The position numbers and the translations under genes are program-made. Under the pieces are notes generated by a model. It saw nothing but the letters and a program-made list of their open reading frames with translations, was not told the DNA's origin and ran no database searches. From Streptomyces sp. NBC_01428 (GTDB lineage: Bacteria > Actinomycetota > Actinomycetes > Streptomycetales > Streptomycetaceae), in NCBI RefSeq assembly GCF_036231965.1, contig NZ_CP109499.1, forward strand, positions 4,960,001-5,024,000: a stretch of DNA of 64,000 nucleotides, written 5' to 3'. This document shows positions 33,931-42,040 of the stretch, in pieces; positions within the stretch are counted from its first letter, which is position 1; the number at the start of each line of letters is the position of its first letter.

Positions 33931-34011
33931 ATGAAGCGACAGGCGGATCTCACGAAGCGGCGGGCAGTAGACCTGTGCCGCGTCGCCGCCATGCTCTGTC
34001 GCACCTTCTGA
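33931..34011 (+). CDS. Cysteine-containing leader peptide of the sulfur operon
   Basis: 26 aa (MKRQADLTKRRAVDLCRVAA then MLCRTF). It carries the RR-x-VDL-x-RV-x3-LC pattern of actinobacterial putative leader peptides that sit before sulfur genes. Two cysteine codons lie near its end. A 7-bp perfect hairpin (34012-34018 with 34025-34031) follows the stop codon at once. Ribosome stalling at Cys codons when cysteine is scarce could change folding of the 145-nt leader and raise expression of the downstream sulfurtransferase. Polycysteine leaders act this way in mycobacteria; here the mechanism is inferred. Confidence 0.75.
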   Translation: MKRQADLTKRRAVDLCRVAAMLCRTF

Positions 34012-34156
34012 GCGGAAGCGTCGACTTCCGCGCGCCGGGCCCTTGGACCTCTCTCGTCAGGGCCACCCTTGCGCCGTGCGGCCCGATCGGCCGGCACCCA
34101 CGCGCACCCCTCTCCATCGCATCACCCCGCCGCAACTGCCCCGGAGGAGAACGAGC

Positions 34157-35002
34157 ATGAGCCGCACGGACGTCCTGGTAGACGCCGACTGGGTCCAGGA
34201 CCACCTGGACGACCCGAACGTCGCCGTCGTCGAGGTCGACGAGGACACCTCGGCGTACGAGAAGAACCACATCAAGAACGCCATCCGGATCGACTGGACC
34301 AAGGACCTCCAGGACCCGGTCCGCCGTGACTTCATCGACCAGGAGGGCTTCGAGAAGCTCCTCTCGTCGAAGGGCATCGGCAACGACACGCTCGTCGTGC
34401 TCTACGGCGGCAACAACAACTGGTTCGCGTCCTACGCCTACTGGTACTTCAAGCTCTACGGCCACGAGAACGTGAAGCTCCTCGACGGCGGCCGCAAGAA
34501 GTGGGAGCTCGACTCCCGCGACCTGGTCGACGGCTCGCAGGTCCCCGAGCGCGCCGCGACCGCCTACAAGGCCAAGCCGCAGGACACCTCGATCCGCGCC
34601 TTCCGTGACGACGTCGTCGCCGCGATCGGTGCGCAGAACCTGGTCGACGTCCGCTCGCCCGACGAGTTCAGCGGCAAGCTGCTCGCGCCGGCGCACCTGC
34701 CGCAGGAGCAGTCGCAGCGTCCGGGCCACGTCCCGAGCGCCCGCAACATCCCGTGGTCGAAGAACGCCAACGACGACGGCACCTTCAAGTCGGACGACGA
34801 GCTCAAGGAGCTCTACGCCGACGAGCAGGTCGACCTCGCCAAGGACACCATCGCGTACTGCCGCATCGGTGAGCGTTCCGCGCTCACCTGGTTCGTGCTG
34901 CACGAGCTCCTCGGTGTCCAGAACGTCAAGAACTACGACGGCTCCTGGACCGAGTACGGCTCCCTCGTCGGCGTGCCGATCGAGCTCGGCGCCAACAAGT
35001 AA
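34157..35002 (+). CDS. sseA: Thiosulfate sulfurtransferase (rhodanese)
   Basis: 281 aa from the ATG at 34157 with a strong GGAGGAGA ribosome site. It has two rhodanese domains: an inactive N-terminal one (VLVDADWVQDHLDDP, about 5-130) and an active C-terminal one with the catalytic Cys235 in YCRIGERSALTW. It moves sulfane sulfur from thiosulfate to acceptors. It is 30 bp upstream of a DUF1416 gene, the usual actinobacterial pairing (SseA/SseC), and sits behind a cysteine leader peptide. In S. coelicolor nomenclature this type is sometimes called cysA. Confidence 0.95.
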   Translation: MSRTDVLVDADWVQDHLDDPNVAVVEVDEDTSAYEKNHIKNAIRIDWTKDLQDPVRRDFIDQEGFEKLLSSKGIGNDTLVVLYGGNNNWFASYAYWYFKLYGHENVKLLDGGRKKWELDSRDLVDGSQVPERAATAYKAKPQDTSIRAFRDDVVAAIGAQNLVDVRSPDEFSGKLLAPAHLPQEQSQRPGHVPSARNIPWSKNANDDGTFKSDDELKELYADEQVDLAKDTIAYCRIGERSALTWFVLHELLGVQNVKNYDGSWTEYGSLVGVPIELGANK

Positions 35003-35032
35003 CCCTCAAGGCCTGAAGGACGGAACTGACAT

Positions 35033-35320
35033 ATGTGTGGAGCGAAGGCCGGCGGCCCCGACGCCTCGACGATCAAGCCCGGTGAGACGACGATCCAGGG
35101 CCAGGTGACCCGCGACGGCGAGCCGGTGACGGGCTACGTCCGTCTCCTGGACTCGACCGGCGAGTTCACCGCGGAGGTCCCGACCTCCGCCACGGGCCAG
35201 TTCCGCTTCTACGCGGCCGAGGGCACCTGGACCGTCCGGGCGCTGGTCCCCGGTGGCACCGCCGACCGCACGGTCGTCGCGCAGACCGGCGGCCTCGCCG
35301 AGATCGCGATCGCGGTCTGA
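35033..35320 (+). CDS. DUF1416 (SseC-like) protein
   Basis: 95 aa. It starts MCGAKAGGPD and continues as a compact beta-sandwich-like domain (GQVTRDGEPVTGYVRLLDS, then GQFRFYAAEGTWTVRAL), similar to carboxypeptidase regulatory-like folds. It is always found next to rhodanese genes in actinobacteria and is taken to take part in sulfur transfer. The N-terminal Cys2 is conspicuous and could be the functional cysteine. It is co-transcribed with sseA. Confidence 0.9.
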   Translation: MCGAKAGGPDASTIKPGETTIQGQVTRDGEPVTGYVRLLDSTGEFTAEVPTSATGQFRFYAAEGTWTVRALVPGGTADRTVVAQTGGLAEIAIAV

Positions 35321-35324
35321 GCAG

Positions 35325-35351
35325 CCGGCCGCCGTCCCTGACGGCGGCCGG
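35325..35351 (+). terminator. 12-bp perfect hairpin after the sulfur operon
   Basis: CCGGCCGCCGTC (35325-35336) pairs with GACGGCGGCCGG (35340-35351) around a 3-nt loop, just after the DUF1416 stop codon. It is not followed by a T-run. Confidence 0.75.
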
Positions 35352-35359
35352 ACCGAACG

Positions 35360-35419
35360 GCCGAAGGGCCGCACCCCCGGGGGTTGGACGCTTACCGGAT
35401 CGGGGTGCGGCCCTTCGGC
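35360..35419. terminator. Second, 18-bp perfect inverted repeat after the sulfur operon
   Basis: GCCGAAGGGCCGCACCCC (35360-35377) and GGGGTGCGGCCCTTCGGC (35402-35419) are perfect arms around a 24-nt loop. It may be a backup terminator. The long arm length is unusual for an ordinary terminator. Confidence 0.7.
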
Positions 35420-35490
35420 ATGCCCGCCCGTGTGCGGTCCGGTCCCGCGGGCACTGCGCCGGACGGGTTGTCCGGGCCTACGCTGGAGGT

Positions 35491-35754
35491 ATGTACGCAC
35501 GCAGGCGTCACGTGTACTTCGCCATGATGGGGACGTGCATCACCCTCTTCGTCCTCGCCTGGGGCGTCGTACGGCTGTGGTCGGTCCCGGCGGCCGTCGC
35601 GATGTGCGTGGTGGCCATGGTCATCCCGCCGGTCGCCGCGATGGCGGCCAACCGGCGCGGCCCCGAGGACCGATGGTGGGACGACCCGTCCGGCGACCGG
35701 AAGTCCGACGAGTGGTGGGACGAGCTGGACGGCAAGAAACGACGACAGCAGTAG
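35491..35754 (+). CDS. DUF3099 family small membrane protein
   Basis: 87 aa. Two transmembrane helices (about 8-29 and 32-53) are followed by a charged cytoplasmic tail containing RWWDDPSGDRKSDEWWDEL. This is the DUF3099 pattern, common in streptomycetes and without known function. The last codons and the TAG stop lie in the first unit of a 14-bp tandem repeat. Confidence 0.85.
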   Translation: MYARRRHVYFAMMGTCITLFVLAWGVVRLWSVPAAVAMCVVAMVIPPVAAMAANRRGPEDRWWDDPSGDRKSDEWWDELDGKKRRQQ

Positions 35755-35796
35755 GACGACAGCAGTAGGACGACAGCAGTAGGACGACAGCAGTAG
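35741..35796 (+). repeat. Four perfect 14-bp tandem repeats at the 3' end of the DUF3099 gene
   Basis: GACGACAGCAGTAG is repeated four times without a change (35741, 35755, 35769, 35783). The first unit contains the stop codon of the DUF3099 gene, so changes in copy number would not alter the protein. Perfect identity points to a recent expansion. Confidence 0.9.
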
Positions 35797-35870
35797 TCGG
35801 CGGCCGGCGGCCCTGTCGGGACAGCGGCAGCGGTTCCACGGCGCCGGCCGGAACGGCGCGGAAGGCTCAC

Positions 35871-36260
35871 ATGTCGCGTACGAGGTTGTCCACGGTGGTG
35901 CTGGACGCACCCGACGCCCACAAGCTCGCCGAGTTCTACCAGCGGCTGCTCGGCTACACGGTGCGCGCCGAGGAGCCGAACTGGGTGCTCATCGGGCCGC
36001 CCTTCGAGGGGACGGCGCTCGCCTTCGAGACCGAGCCGCTCTACACACCGCCGGTGTGGCCCGCGGGCCCCGGCGACCAGCGCATGATGCTGCACCTCGA
36101 CATCGAGGTCGACGACCTGGCCGAGGAGACCGAGCGCGCCGAGGAACTGGGCGCCCGGCTCGCCGACCTCCAACCGCAGGAGGACGTACGGGTGCTGCTC
36201 GACCCGGCGGGCCACCCCTTCTGCCTGTGGGTGGACGTCCGCCGCAAGCCGCGTCCGTAA
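35871..36260 (+). CDS. VOC superfamily (glyoxalase-like) protein
   Basis: 129 aa, one complete VOC unit made of two beta-alpha-beta-beta-beta modules. The first carries APDAHKLAEFYQRLLGYTV, and the end carries DVRVLLDPAGHPFCLWVD. A conserved His is found at HLDIEVDD and an acidic residue before the end, consistent with metal binding. Substrate is unknown; such proteins include glyoxalases, dioxygenases and fosfomycin or bleomycin resistance proteins. Confidence 0.87.
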   Translation: MSRTRLSTVVLDAPDAHKLAEFYQRLLGYTVRAEEPNWVLIGPPFEGTALAFETEPLYTPPVWPAGPGDQRMMLHLDIEVDDLAEETERAEELGARLADLQPQEDVRVLLDPAGHPFCLWVDVRRKPRP

Positions 36261-36348
36261 CCGGCCCGGCGCGGGCACCCGGCACCACCGGACCGGCCTC
36301 GGGTCACCCGGCCTCGGGTCACCCGGTACCAGTACCGGTCGCGATCCG

Positions 36349-36711
36349 TCAGTAGACGAGCGCCTGCGTCCCGTCCGCCATCGCCTCCTGCACGAACACC
36401 TGCGCCCCCGCGATCCGTACGCCCTCCAGGACGTCCTTCTCGCCGATGTCGCGGCGGGCGGCGCACTGGGTGCACAGGGTGATGCGTCCGGCCGCCAGGA
36501 TCGAGTCGATCAGGTCGGGCAGCGGAGCGGCGTGCGGCAGGTCGAACTCGGCGGCCCGGCCCGGCAGCGCGAACCACGCGGACTCGCCGGTCAGCCAGAG
36601 GGACACCTCGACGTCACTGGCCACGGCCACCGCCGCGACGGTGAAGGCCTGTGAGCAGCGTTCCGGGGCGTCGGCCCCCGCCGTCACCTTGATCACGAGC
36701 TTGTTCGCCAT
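36349..36711 (-). CDS. DsrE family protein
   Basis: 120 aa from the ATG at 36711 (MANKLVIKVTAG); an ATG at 36720 is an alternative. It is a DsrE-like fold with a C-x2-C pair in ITLCTQCAARRDIG that could carry sulfur. The mid-region AAVAVASDVEVSLWLTGESAW is typical of DsrE proteins. These proteins take part in sulfur relay; this one may be an electron or sulfur carrier, but no partner is adjacent. Confidence 0.85.
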   Translation of the reverse strand: MANKLVIKVTAGADAPERCSQAFTVAAVAVASDVEVSLWLTGESAWFALPGRAAEFDLPHAAPLPDLIDSILAAGRITLCTQCAARRDIGEKDVLEGVRIAGAQVFVQEAMADGTQALVY

Positions 36712-36826
36712 GGCCGTCATCGTATGCCGAATCGTGATCATCCTTCGTGCAACCCCATGCATGGGCCATGGGTCTCCTGTGCGCGCGGATACGGAATCCA
36801 CGCTTCACGTTCTGTGGGGGGACGTC

Positions 36827-37657
36827 TTGGAAGTACCCGAAGGACCCGAAACACCGGAAAGACCGCACGTGCCTGAGGATGCGCCGGTTGTCGACCCGGG
36901 CCCGCAGCAGTCGGCGGAGCCCGTGCCGGCCGCGGAGGACGTCCCGGCCGCGCCGCGTCCACGGCGGCGGCGGGGGCGGGGGCGTACGGCCCTGCTGATC
37001 GCCACGGCCGCCGTGCTCGGTCTCGTCGCCGGTACGTGCACCGGATTCGTCATCCAGGCCGACCGCGAGCCCACCAGGCTGGCGCCGCTGTCGCAGCCGG
37101 TCGTCGCCCAGGCCAAGGGCGACGGTCCCGAGCCGCTGTCCGCCGCCCACGACCACCGCGTCAAGACGGACGGCGACCTGCGCAAGCTGCTGCTGTCGCG
37201 GCCGAAGGGCACGAAGACGCCCGACTGGGCGCCGGAGCAGGACGGCTGGCTGGACCTGGCCGGTTACGCGAGCTCGCTGGACCACTCCGACCGGGAGTTC
37301 GGCGACCTGATCAAGTCGGAGTTCCGCCGGGGCGCCGGCGTCAGCTGGACCGTGGGCAGTACCTACAACACCCAGATCCGCTTGGTGCAGTACCGCCAGG
37401 AGGAAAGCCTCGGTGCCGCGGACCGGGTGAGCTGGTGGGACGTCGAGGACACCCGCAGCTGGCCCGTTCCCGGGGCCAACGACGGCATGGTCTACCTCTT
37501 CAAGCCGGAGACGAAGCCCGGCTACCTGCCGCTCTACAAGGCGCAGGCCTCGGCATCACGCGGTGACATCGCCATGGAGATCTGGATCTACGACTCCAAG
37601 CCGATCCCGAAGTCGAAGATCATGGACCTGGCCAAGCGGCAGTTGGAGCGGCTGTGA
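36827..37657 (+). CDS. Single-pass membrane protein, paralogue 1 of 3
   Basis: 276 aa from a TTG at 36827 with a GGGGGG ribosome site 5 nt upstream; an in-frame start further in is not excluded. A Pro/Glu/Ala-rich cytoplasmic segment (about 1-50) ends in a run of arginines, followed by one transmembrane helix near 55-75 and a soluble outer domain of 195 residues. The outer domain has DLRKLLLSRPKGTKTPDW and ends KSKIMDLAKRQLERL. No family is recognised. The stop overlaps the next gene (GTGA). Confidence 0.72.
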   Translation: MEVPEGPETPERPHVPEDAPVVDPGPQQSAEPVPAAEDVPAAPRPRRRRGRGRTALLIATAAVLGLVAGTCTGFVIQADREPTRLAPLSQPVVAQAKGDGPEPLSAAHDHRVKTDGDLRKLLLSRPKGTKTPDWAPEQDGWLDLAGYASSLDHSDREFGDLIKSEFRRGAGVSWTVGSTYNTQIRLVQYRQEESLGAADRVSWWDVEDTRSWPVPGANDGMVYLFKPETKPGYLPLYKAQASASRGDIAMEIWIYDSKPIPKSKIMDLAKRQLERL

Positions 37658-38658
37658 GTGAGCGACCCACCACCCCGGAGGACCTGGAGTCCGAGCCGGC
37701 TCAGGCCGCACCGGAGCCGGCTGTCCCGACCGAACCCGCGGCGTCACAACCTCCGGCCTCCGAACCCCCGGCGTCCGAATCTCCGGCCGCCCAGCCTCCG
37801 GTCCCCGCAGCAGCCGGACCGGAAGCCGCTCCCGAGCAGGCGACCCCGGCGGACGAAACCCCCGCAGAGGCGACCTCCGTAGAGGCGGCCCCCGCGGAAG
37901 GCGCGCCCGGCAAGAAGCGCGTTCGCCGCGGCCGTGTCGCCGCGATCGCCGGGGCCGTGCTGCTCGTCGGTGCCGTCGTCGCGGGCAGCGCCTACACCGT
38001 GGTGACCGTCCGGGACGCCGACCGTGACGCGGGCGCGCCGTCCTGGGAATTCCCGAAGGCCGCGAAGGCGGACACGGGAGAGGCGAAGGCGGCGACCCCG
38101 CTCGCCGGGATGCTCGTGCCGTACGACGAGAGCTACGTCCGGGGTCCTGACATGACCCGGTTCGGCTCCGACACCGCGCTCAGCGGAGGCGAGGCCACCG
38201 CTCTGCGCAAGGAGGCGATCCGTGATCTGCCCCGCTCCCAGCGCCGGCAGATCGAGAAGCAGATCGACAAGCAGCACACCAAGGGCATGGCGATGCGGAG
38301 CTACCTCCACAGCGGCTCCACGCTGCCCGACGACGGCACCTTCACCGTCAGCATCCAGCTCGCCCAGATCGAGGACAAGCGGGCCGTGCGGAACATGTCG
38401 ACGTTCCAGAACGGACTCCTCGACGCCCTGGAGATCTTCCGCTCCGGACCGAAGATCGAGGGCCACAAGAACGCCAAGTGCTTCCTTCCGCCCAAGGACA
38501 AGGAGGAGAAGCTCGACATGATGATCTGCTCCGCCTACCAGGGGGACGTGCTGGTCGACGCCGTCGCGTACGCGGCCAAGCCGATGAACACCAAGGGGGT
38601 CGCGAAGCTGCTCCGCGCGCAGCTCGACCGCATCCAGGAGCCGGGAGAGGCCGTATGA
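37654..38658 (+). CDS. Single-pass membrane protein, paralogue 2 of 3
   Basis: 334 aa from a GTG that overlaps the upstream stop by 4 bp. The first 85 residues are almost only Pro, Ala, Glu and Ser (repeated PPASEPPASES), then a KKRVRRGR stop-transfer block and one helix at about 93-110. The outer domain of 215 residues lacks a known motif. It contains two cysteines (KCFLPP and MICSAY) and ends VAKLLRAQLDRIQEPG, resembling the ends of its neighbours. Confidence 0.75.
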   Translation: MSERPTTPEDLESEPAQAAPEPAVPTEPAASQPPASEPPASESPAAQPPVPAAAGPEAAPEQATPADETPAEATSVEAAPAEGAPGKKRVRRGRVAAIAGAVLLVGAVVAGSAYTVVTVRDADRDAGAPSWEFPKAAKADTGEAKAATPLAGMLVPYDESYVRGPDMTRFGSDTALSGGEATALRKEAIRDLPRSQRRQIEKQIDKQHTKGMAMRSYLHSGSTLPDDGTFTVSIQLAQIEDKRAVRNMSTFQNGLLDALEIFRSGPKIEGHKNAKCFLPPKDKEEKLDMMICSAYQGDVLVDAVAYAAKPMNTKGVAKLLRAQLDRIQEPGEAV

Positions 38659-39644
38659 CCGAGCAGACGACACCGGTCGACGACACGAGACCGGCCGAGG
38701 ACACCACGTCGGCCTTCGTGCCGCAGCCCCGGTCGGAACCCCTGACGCCGGCCACGACGGAGACGGCCACGACGGAGCCGGCCGCGACGGAGCCGGCCGC
38801 GCCGGGGTTCGTGGTGCCGCCCCCGCCCGTCGCACCGCCCCTGGTGGGCGAGCCGCAGGAACCCCCGGTCAAGGTCAAGAAGGACCGCCGGGTGCTGCGT
38901 GCCGTGCTGCGCTGGACCGCCGCCACGGTGGTCTTCGCCGCGGTCGGAGCGTCCGCGGCGTACGGCATCACGCGCATGGAGCGGACCGACGTACCCGGTC
39001 TGGCGACGGAGGCCGACGGACGCTGGGACTACCCGGCGATCACGAAGCCGCCGCTGCCGTCGGGCAGCCCGGGCCCCTTCGCCGGGGCGGACAAGTCCGG
39101 CGTGCACTCCGCCGACCTGCGGGCGCTCCTGCTCCCCGCACCCAAGGGCGCCAAGGCGGACGCCTCTCTGCGCGGCGACGACGGCTGGCTCTCGTCCAAG
39201 GCCTTCCTGTCTCAGTACGCCGAGAAGGTGGACCGCGAGACGGTCGGCCAGATGCTGACCGACTACGCGGTGCGGCACATCGCGGCGCGCGGCTGGACCA
39301 CCCCGGACGGCACCCGTACGCGGATCTACCTGCTCCAGTTCGACACCGCGGCCGTCGCGGAGGAGCTCGCCTCCACCAAGCTCGCGAACTACGGCGGGGC
39401 GCAGTACGCGCTCACCGGCGCCGCCACGACCGAGCGGGACGAGCACTTCCCCGCCGCGTCCGAGATCGACGACATCACCCGCTTCGCGTACACGGAGAGC
39501 AAGCCGTACGGCCCCGAGCAGGTCCGTGAGGCCTATCTGTCGGCCGGCGACACGATCGCGCTGGTCGTGCAGTCCCACAAGGGAACCGCGCCGGCGGTGC
39601 CGTTCCAGCAGACGGTGGTCCTGCAGAGCCAGCTGCTCGACTGA
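38655..39644 (+). CDS. Single-pass membrane protein, paralogue 3 of 3
   Basis: 329 aa from an ATG that overlaps the upstream stop (ATGA). The Thr/Pro/Glu-rich N terminus (TTETATTEPAATEPAAPG) runs to about residue 75, and one helix lies near 85-106. The outer domain contains DLRALLLPAPKGAKADAS and DDGWLSSKAFLSQY, matching DLRKLLLSRPKGTK and EQDGWLDLAGYAS in paralogue 1. The match shows that these genes arose by duplication. Function unknown. Confidence 0.75.
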   Translation: MTEQTTPVDDTRPAEDTTSAFVPQPRSEPLTPATTETATTEPAATEPAAPGFVVPPPPVAPPLVGEPQEPPVKVKKDRRVLRAVLRWTAATVVFAAVGASAAYGITRMERTDVPGLATEADGRWDYPAITKPPLPSGSPGPFAGADKSGVHSADLRALLLPAPKGAKADASLRGDDGWLSSKAFLSQYAEKVDRETVGQMLTDYAVRHIAARGWTTPDGTRTRIYLLQFDTAAVAEELASTKLANYGGAQYALTGAATTERDEHFPAASEIDDITRFAYTESKPYGPEQVREAYLSAGDTIALVVQSHKGTAPAVPFQQTVVLQSQLLD

Positions 39645-39682
39645 GGCCGCGTGGCCCCGGGAGGGTGTACCTGAAAGAGAGC

Positions 39683-39715
39683 GCCGGGCCCCAGCCGCGT
39701 AAGCTGGGGCCCGGC
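39683..39715 (+). terminator. Terminator after the three-paralogue operon
   Basis: GCCGGGCCCCAGC (39683-39695) and GCTGGGGCCCGGC (39703-39715) make a perfect 13-bp stem with loop CGCGTAA. Confidence 0.8.
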
Positions 39716-39782
39716 CTTGTGTACGTCCCCGGTCGCGGCAGCGCCGGGCGGGGGACCCCGTTCCGCTCACCGAGGAGCACCC

Positions 39783-39881
39783 GTGGAGATCTTCTTCGAA
39801 ACCCTTCTGGTCCTGGTCTGCGTCGGCGTGCTCGCCTTCGCCGGACTGACCGTGAAGAAGCTGTACCAGGGCCAGCGCTGA
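39783..39881 (+). CDS. 32-aa membrane peptide
   Basis: 32 aa from a GTG at 39783 with a GAGGAG ribosome site 6 nt upstream. It starts MEIFFETLLVLVCVGVLAF and ends VKKLYQGQR: a single hydrophobic helix with a basic end inside. It sits 25 bp before the nitrobindin-like gene, on the same strand. I recall a conserved streptomycete gene of this type before the same neighbour, but no function is known. Confidence 0.7.
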   Translation: MEIFFETLLVLVCVGVLAFAGLTVKKLYQGQR

Positions 39882-39906
39882 CCCCCATCAAGGAACTGTT
39901 CAGCTC

Positions 39907-40482
39907 ATGATCGAGATCCCGTCGGACCTCCACAAGGACCTGGTCCCCCTTGTCTTCCTCCTCGGCGACTGGGCCGGAGTCGGCGTGCACGACTTCCCCG
40001 GCTCCGAGAAGTGCAACTTCGGGCAGGAGGTCAGCTTCAGCCACGACGGCCGGGACTTCCTGGAGTACCGCTCGCACAGCTGGGTGCTCGACGCGGAGGG
40101 CAACAAGGTCCGTCCGCTGGAGACCGAGACCGGCTTCTGGCGCGTCGACGCCGACCGCAAGGTCGAGGTCGTGATGACGCGTGACGACGGCGTCGTCGAG
40201 ATCTGGTACGGCGAGATCGCCGACAAGAAGCCGCAGATCGACCTGGTCACCGACGCCGTGGCCCGCACCGCCGCTTCCGGCCCGTACAGCGGTGGCAAGC
40301 GTCTCTACGGCTATGTGAACAGCGACCTCATGTGGGTCGGCGAGAAGCAGACCCCCGAGGTCGAGCTGCGCCCCTACATGTCCGGTCACCTGAAGAAGAC
40401 CGTCACCCCGGAGGACGTCGAGCGCTGGGCCAAGGACCTGCCCGACGACATGCCGGACGACGGCATCGCCTTCTTCAAGTAG
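39907..40482 (+). CDS. Nitrobindin / FABP-like heme-binding domain protein
   Basis: 191 aa beta-barrel protein. The N-terminal GDWAGVGVHDFPG matches the nitrobindin GxWxGxG signature. The C-terminal histidine in YMSGHLKKTV is in the position of the proximal heme ligand of nitrobindins. The family holds ferric heme and reacts with nitric oxide or peroxynitrite; heme binding here is inferred from those two motifs. It lies before nur in a conserved order. Confidence 0.88.
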   Translation: MIEIPSDLHKDLVPLVFLLGDWAGVGVHDFPGSEKCNFGQEVSFSHDGRDFLEYRSHSWVLDAEGNKVRPLETETGFWRVDADRKVEVVMTRDDGVVEIWYGEIADKKPQIDLVTDAVARTAASGPYSGGKRLYGYVNSDLMWVGEKQTPEVELRPYMSGHLKKTVTPEDVERWAKDLPDDMPDDGIAFFK

Positions 40483-40558
40483 GCCCCGTCCCGCCGCCCC
40501 CGGCAGCCGCCGCCGTTCGTCAGGTCGGTTCGGCGGCGAATGGTCCTAGACTTCCAGT

Positions 40559-40984
40559 GTGGTGAGCACCGACTGGAAGAGCGACCTCAGGCAGCGCGGC
40601 TACCGGCTGACGCCGCAGCGTCAGCTTGTCCTCGAAGCAGTGGACACCCTGGAGCACGCGACCCCCGACGACATCCTCGTGGAAGTGAGGAAGACGGCGT
40701 CGGGGGTCAACATCTCCACCGTCTACCGGACCCTGGAGCTCCTGGAGGAGCTCGGGCTGGTCAGCCACGCCCACCTCGGGCACGGCGCGCCGACGTACCA
40801 CCTGGCCGACCGGCACCATCACATCCACCTCGTCTGCCGGGACTGCACGAACGTGATCGAGGCCGACGTGTCCGTCGCCGCCGAGTTCACCGCGAAGCTC
40901 CGGGACAGCTTCGGCTTCGAGACGGACATGAAGCACTTCGCGATCTTCGGACGCTGCAAGGACTGCGCCGCCCGGCAGAAGTGA
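40559..40984 (+). CDS. nur: Nickel-responsive Fur-family regulator Nur
   Basis: 141 aa. The winged helix (about 8-80) has LRQRGYRLTPQRQLVLEAVD and NISTVYRTLELLEELG. The dimer and metal region has HLADRHHHIHLVCRDC and the C-x2-C ends CRDC and CKDC. The sequence is close to my memory of S. coelicolor Nur, which represses Fe-superoxide dismutase and nickel uptake with nickel. The GTG start has no ribosome site, consistent with a leaderless message. Confidence 0.95.
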   Translation: MVSTDWKSDLRQRGYRLTPQRQLVLEAVDTLEHATPDDILVEVRKTASGVNISTVYRTLELLEELGLVSHAHLGHGAPTYHLADRHHHIHLVCRDCTNVIEADVSVAAEFTAKLRDSFGFETDMKHFAIFGRCKDCAARQK

Positions 40985-41074
40985 CCGGGAAACGGTGCTT
41001 CGTCGCCCGGGGCAGCTGAGCGGCCGGGCCGCAGAAATAAAAATGACGACCCCACGGTCGTAGTGTGTATGTCC

Positions 41075-42040
41075 ATGAAGAGCTCCCTCCTGTCCCTGCC
41101 CGGCGCCGTTCCCGCCGAAGGCGTGGACGAAGGCGTCGCGGCGCACTACGGCGACCTGTTCCGCGAGCAGCGCGCCCTCGCCGACGGCCTCGGCTTCGTG
41201 GACCTCTCGCACCGCGGTGTCGTCACCGTCACCGGCGACGACCGGCTCACCTGGCTGCACCTGCTGCTCACCCAGCACGTCACGGATCTCCCGGTGGGCG
41301 AGGCCACGGAGGCGCTGATCCTCTCCGCCAACGGCCACATCGAGCACGCGCTCTACCTCGTCGACGACGGCACGACGGTGTGGATGCACACGGAACCGGA
41401 CACCCAGGAAGCGCTGATCGCCTACCTGGAGTCCATGAAGTTCTTCTACCGCGTGGACGTCACCGACCGCACGGCCGACATCGCCGTGGTGTACCTCCCG
41501 GCCGGTTCGATCGCAGAGGTCCCCGAGGGCGTCGTCGTCCGCGAGACGCCGTACGGCCGTGATCTCTTCCTGCCGCGCGCGGACCTGGAGTCCTACGCGC
41601 GGAAGGCCGGCCCGGCCGCCGGACTCCTCGCCCACGAGGCGCTGCGCGTCGAACAGCACCGGCCGCGCCTCGGCTTCGAGACCGACCACCGCACCATCCC
41701 GCACGAGCTGGGCTGGATCGGCAGCGCCGTGCACCTCCAGAAGGGCTGCTACCGCGGCCAGGAGACCGTCGCCCGTGTCCAGAACCTGGGCAAGCCCCCG
41801 CGCCGCCTGGTCTTCCTGCACCTCGACGGCAGCGAGGTCCACCTGCCCGCGCACGGCACCGAGCTGCGCCTCTCCGCGGACGGTCCCGACGGCCGCAAGA
41901 TCGGCTTCATCACGACCGCCGTACGCCACCACGAGCTGGGCCCGATCGCCCTCGCCCTCGTGAAGCGCAACGTGCCGCTCGACGCCCCGCTGACGGCGGA
42001 CTCGACGGCGGCGGCGCAGGAGGTCGTGGTCGAGCCGTAG
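41075..42040 (+). CDS. ygfZ: YgfZ/GcvT-domain folate-binding protein
   Basis: 321 aa from the ATG at 41075 (MKSSLLSLPG); an ATG at 41069 and a GTG at 41063 are in frame. The GcvT-like fold carries the YgfZ signature KGCYRGQE, with the cysteine that defines the family. YgfZ binds tetrahydrofolate and helps repair or assemble certain iron-sulfur enzymes. A TAGTGT box at 41061-41066 may be the -10 element, giving a nearly leaderless message. Confidence 0.92.
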   Translation: MKSSLLSLPGAVPAEGVDEGVAAHYGDLFREQRALADGLGFVDLSHRGVVTVTGDDRLTWLHLLLTQHVTDLPVGEATEALILSANGHIEHALYLVDDGTTVWMHTEPDTQEALIAYLESMKFFYRVDVTDRTADIAVVYLPAGSIAEVPEGVVVRETPYGRDLFLPRADLESYARKAGPAAGLLAHEALRVEQHRPRLGFETDHRTIPHELGWIGSAVHLQKGCYRGQETVARVQNLGKPPRRLVFLHLDGSEVHLPAHGTELRLSADGPDGRKIGFITTAVRHHELGPIALALVKRNVPLDAPLTADSTAAAQEVVVEP

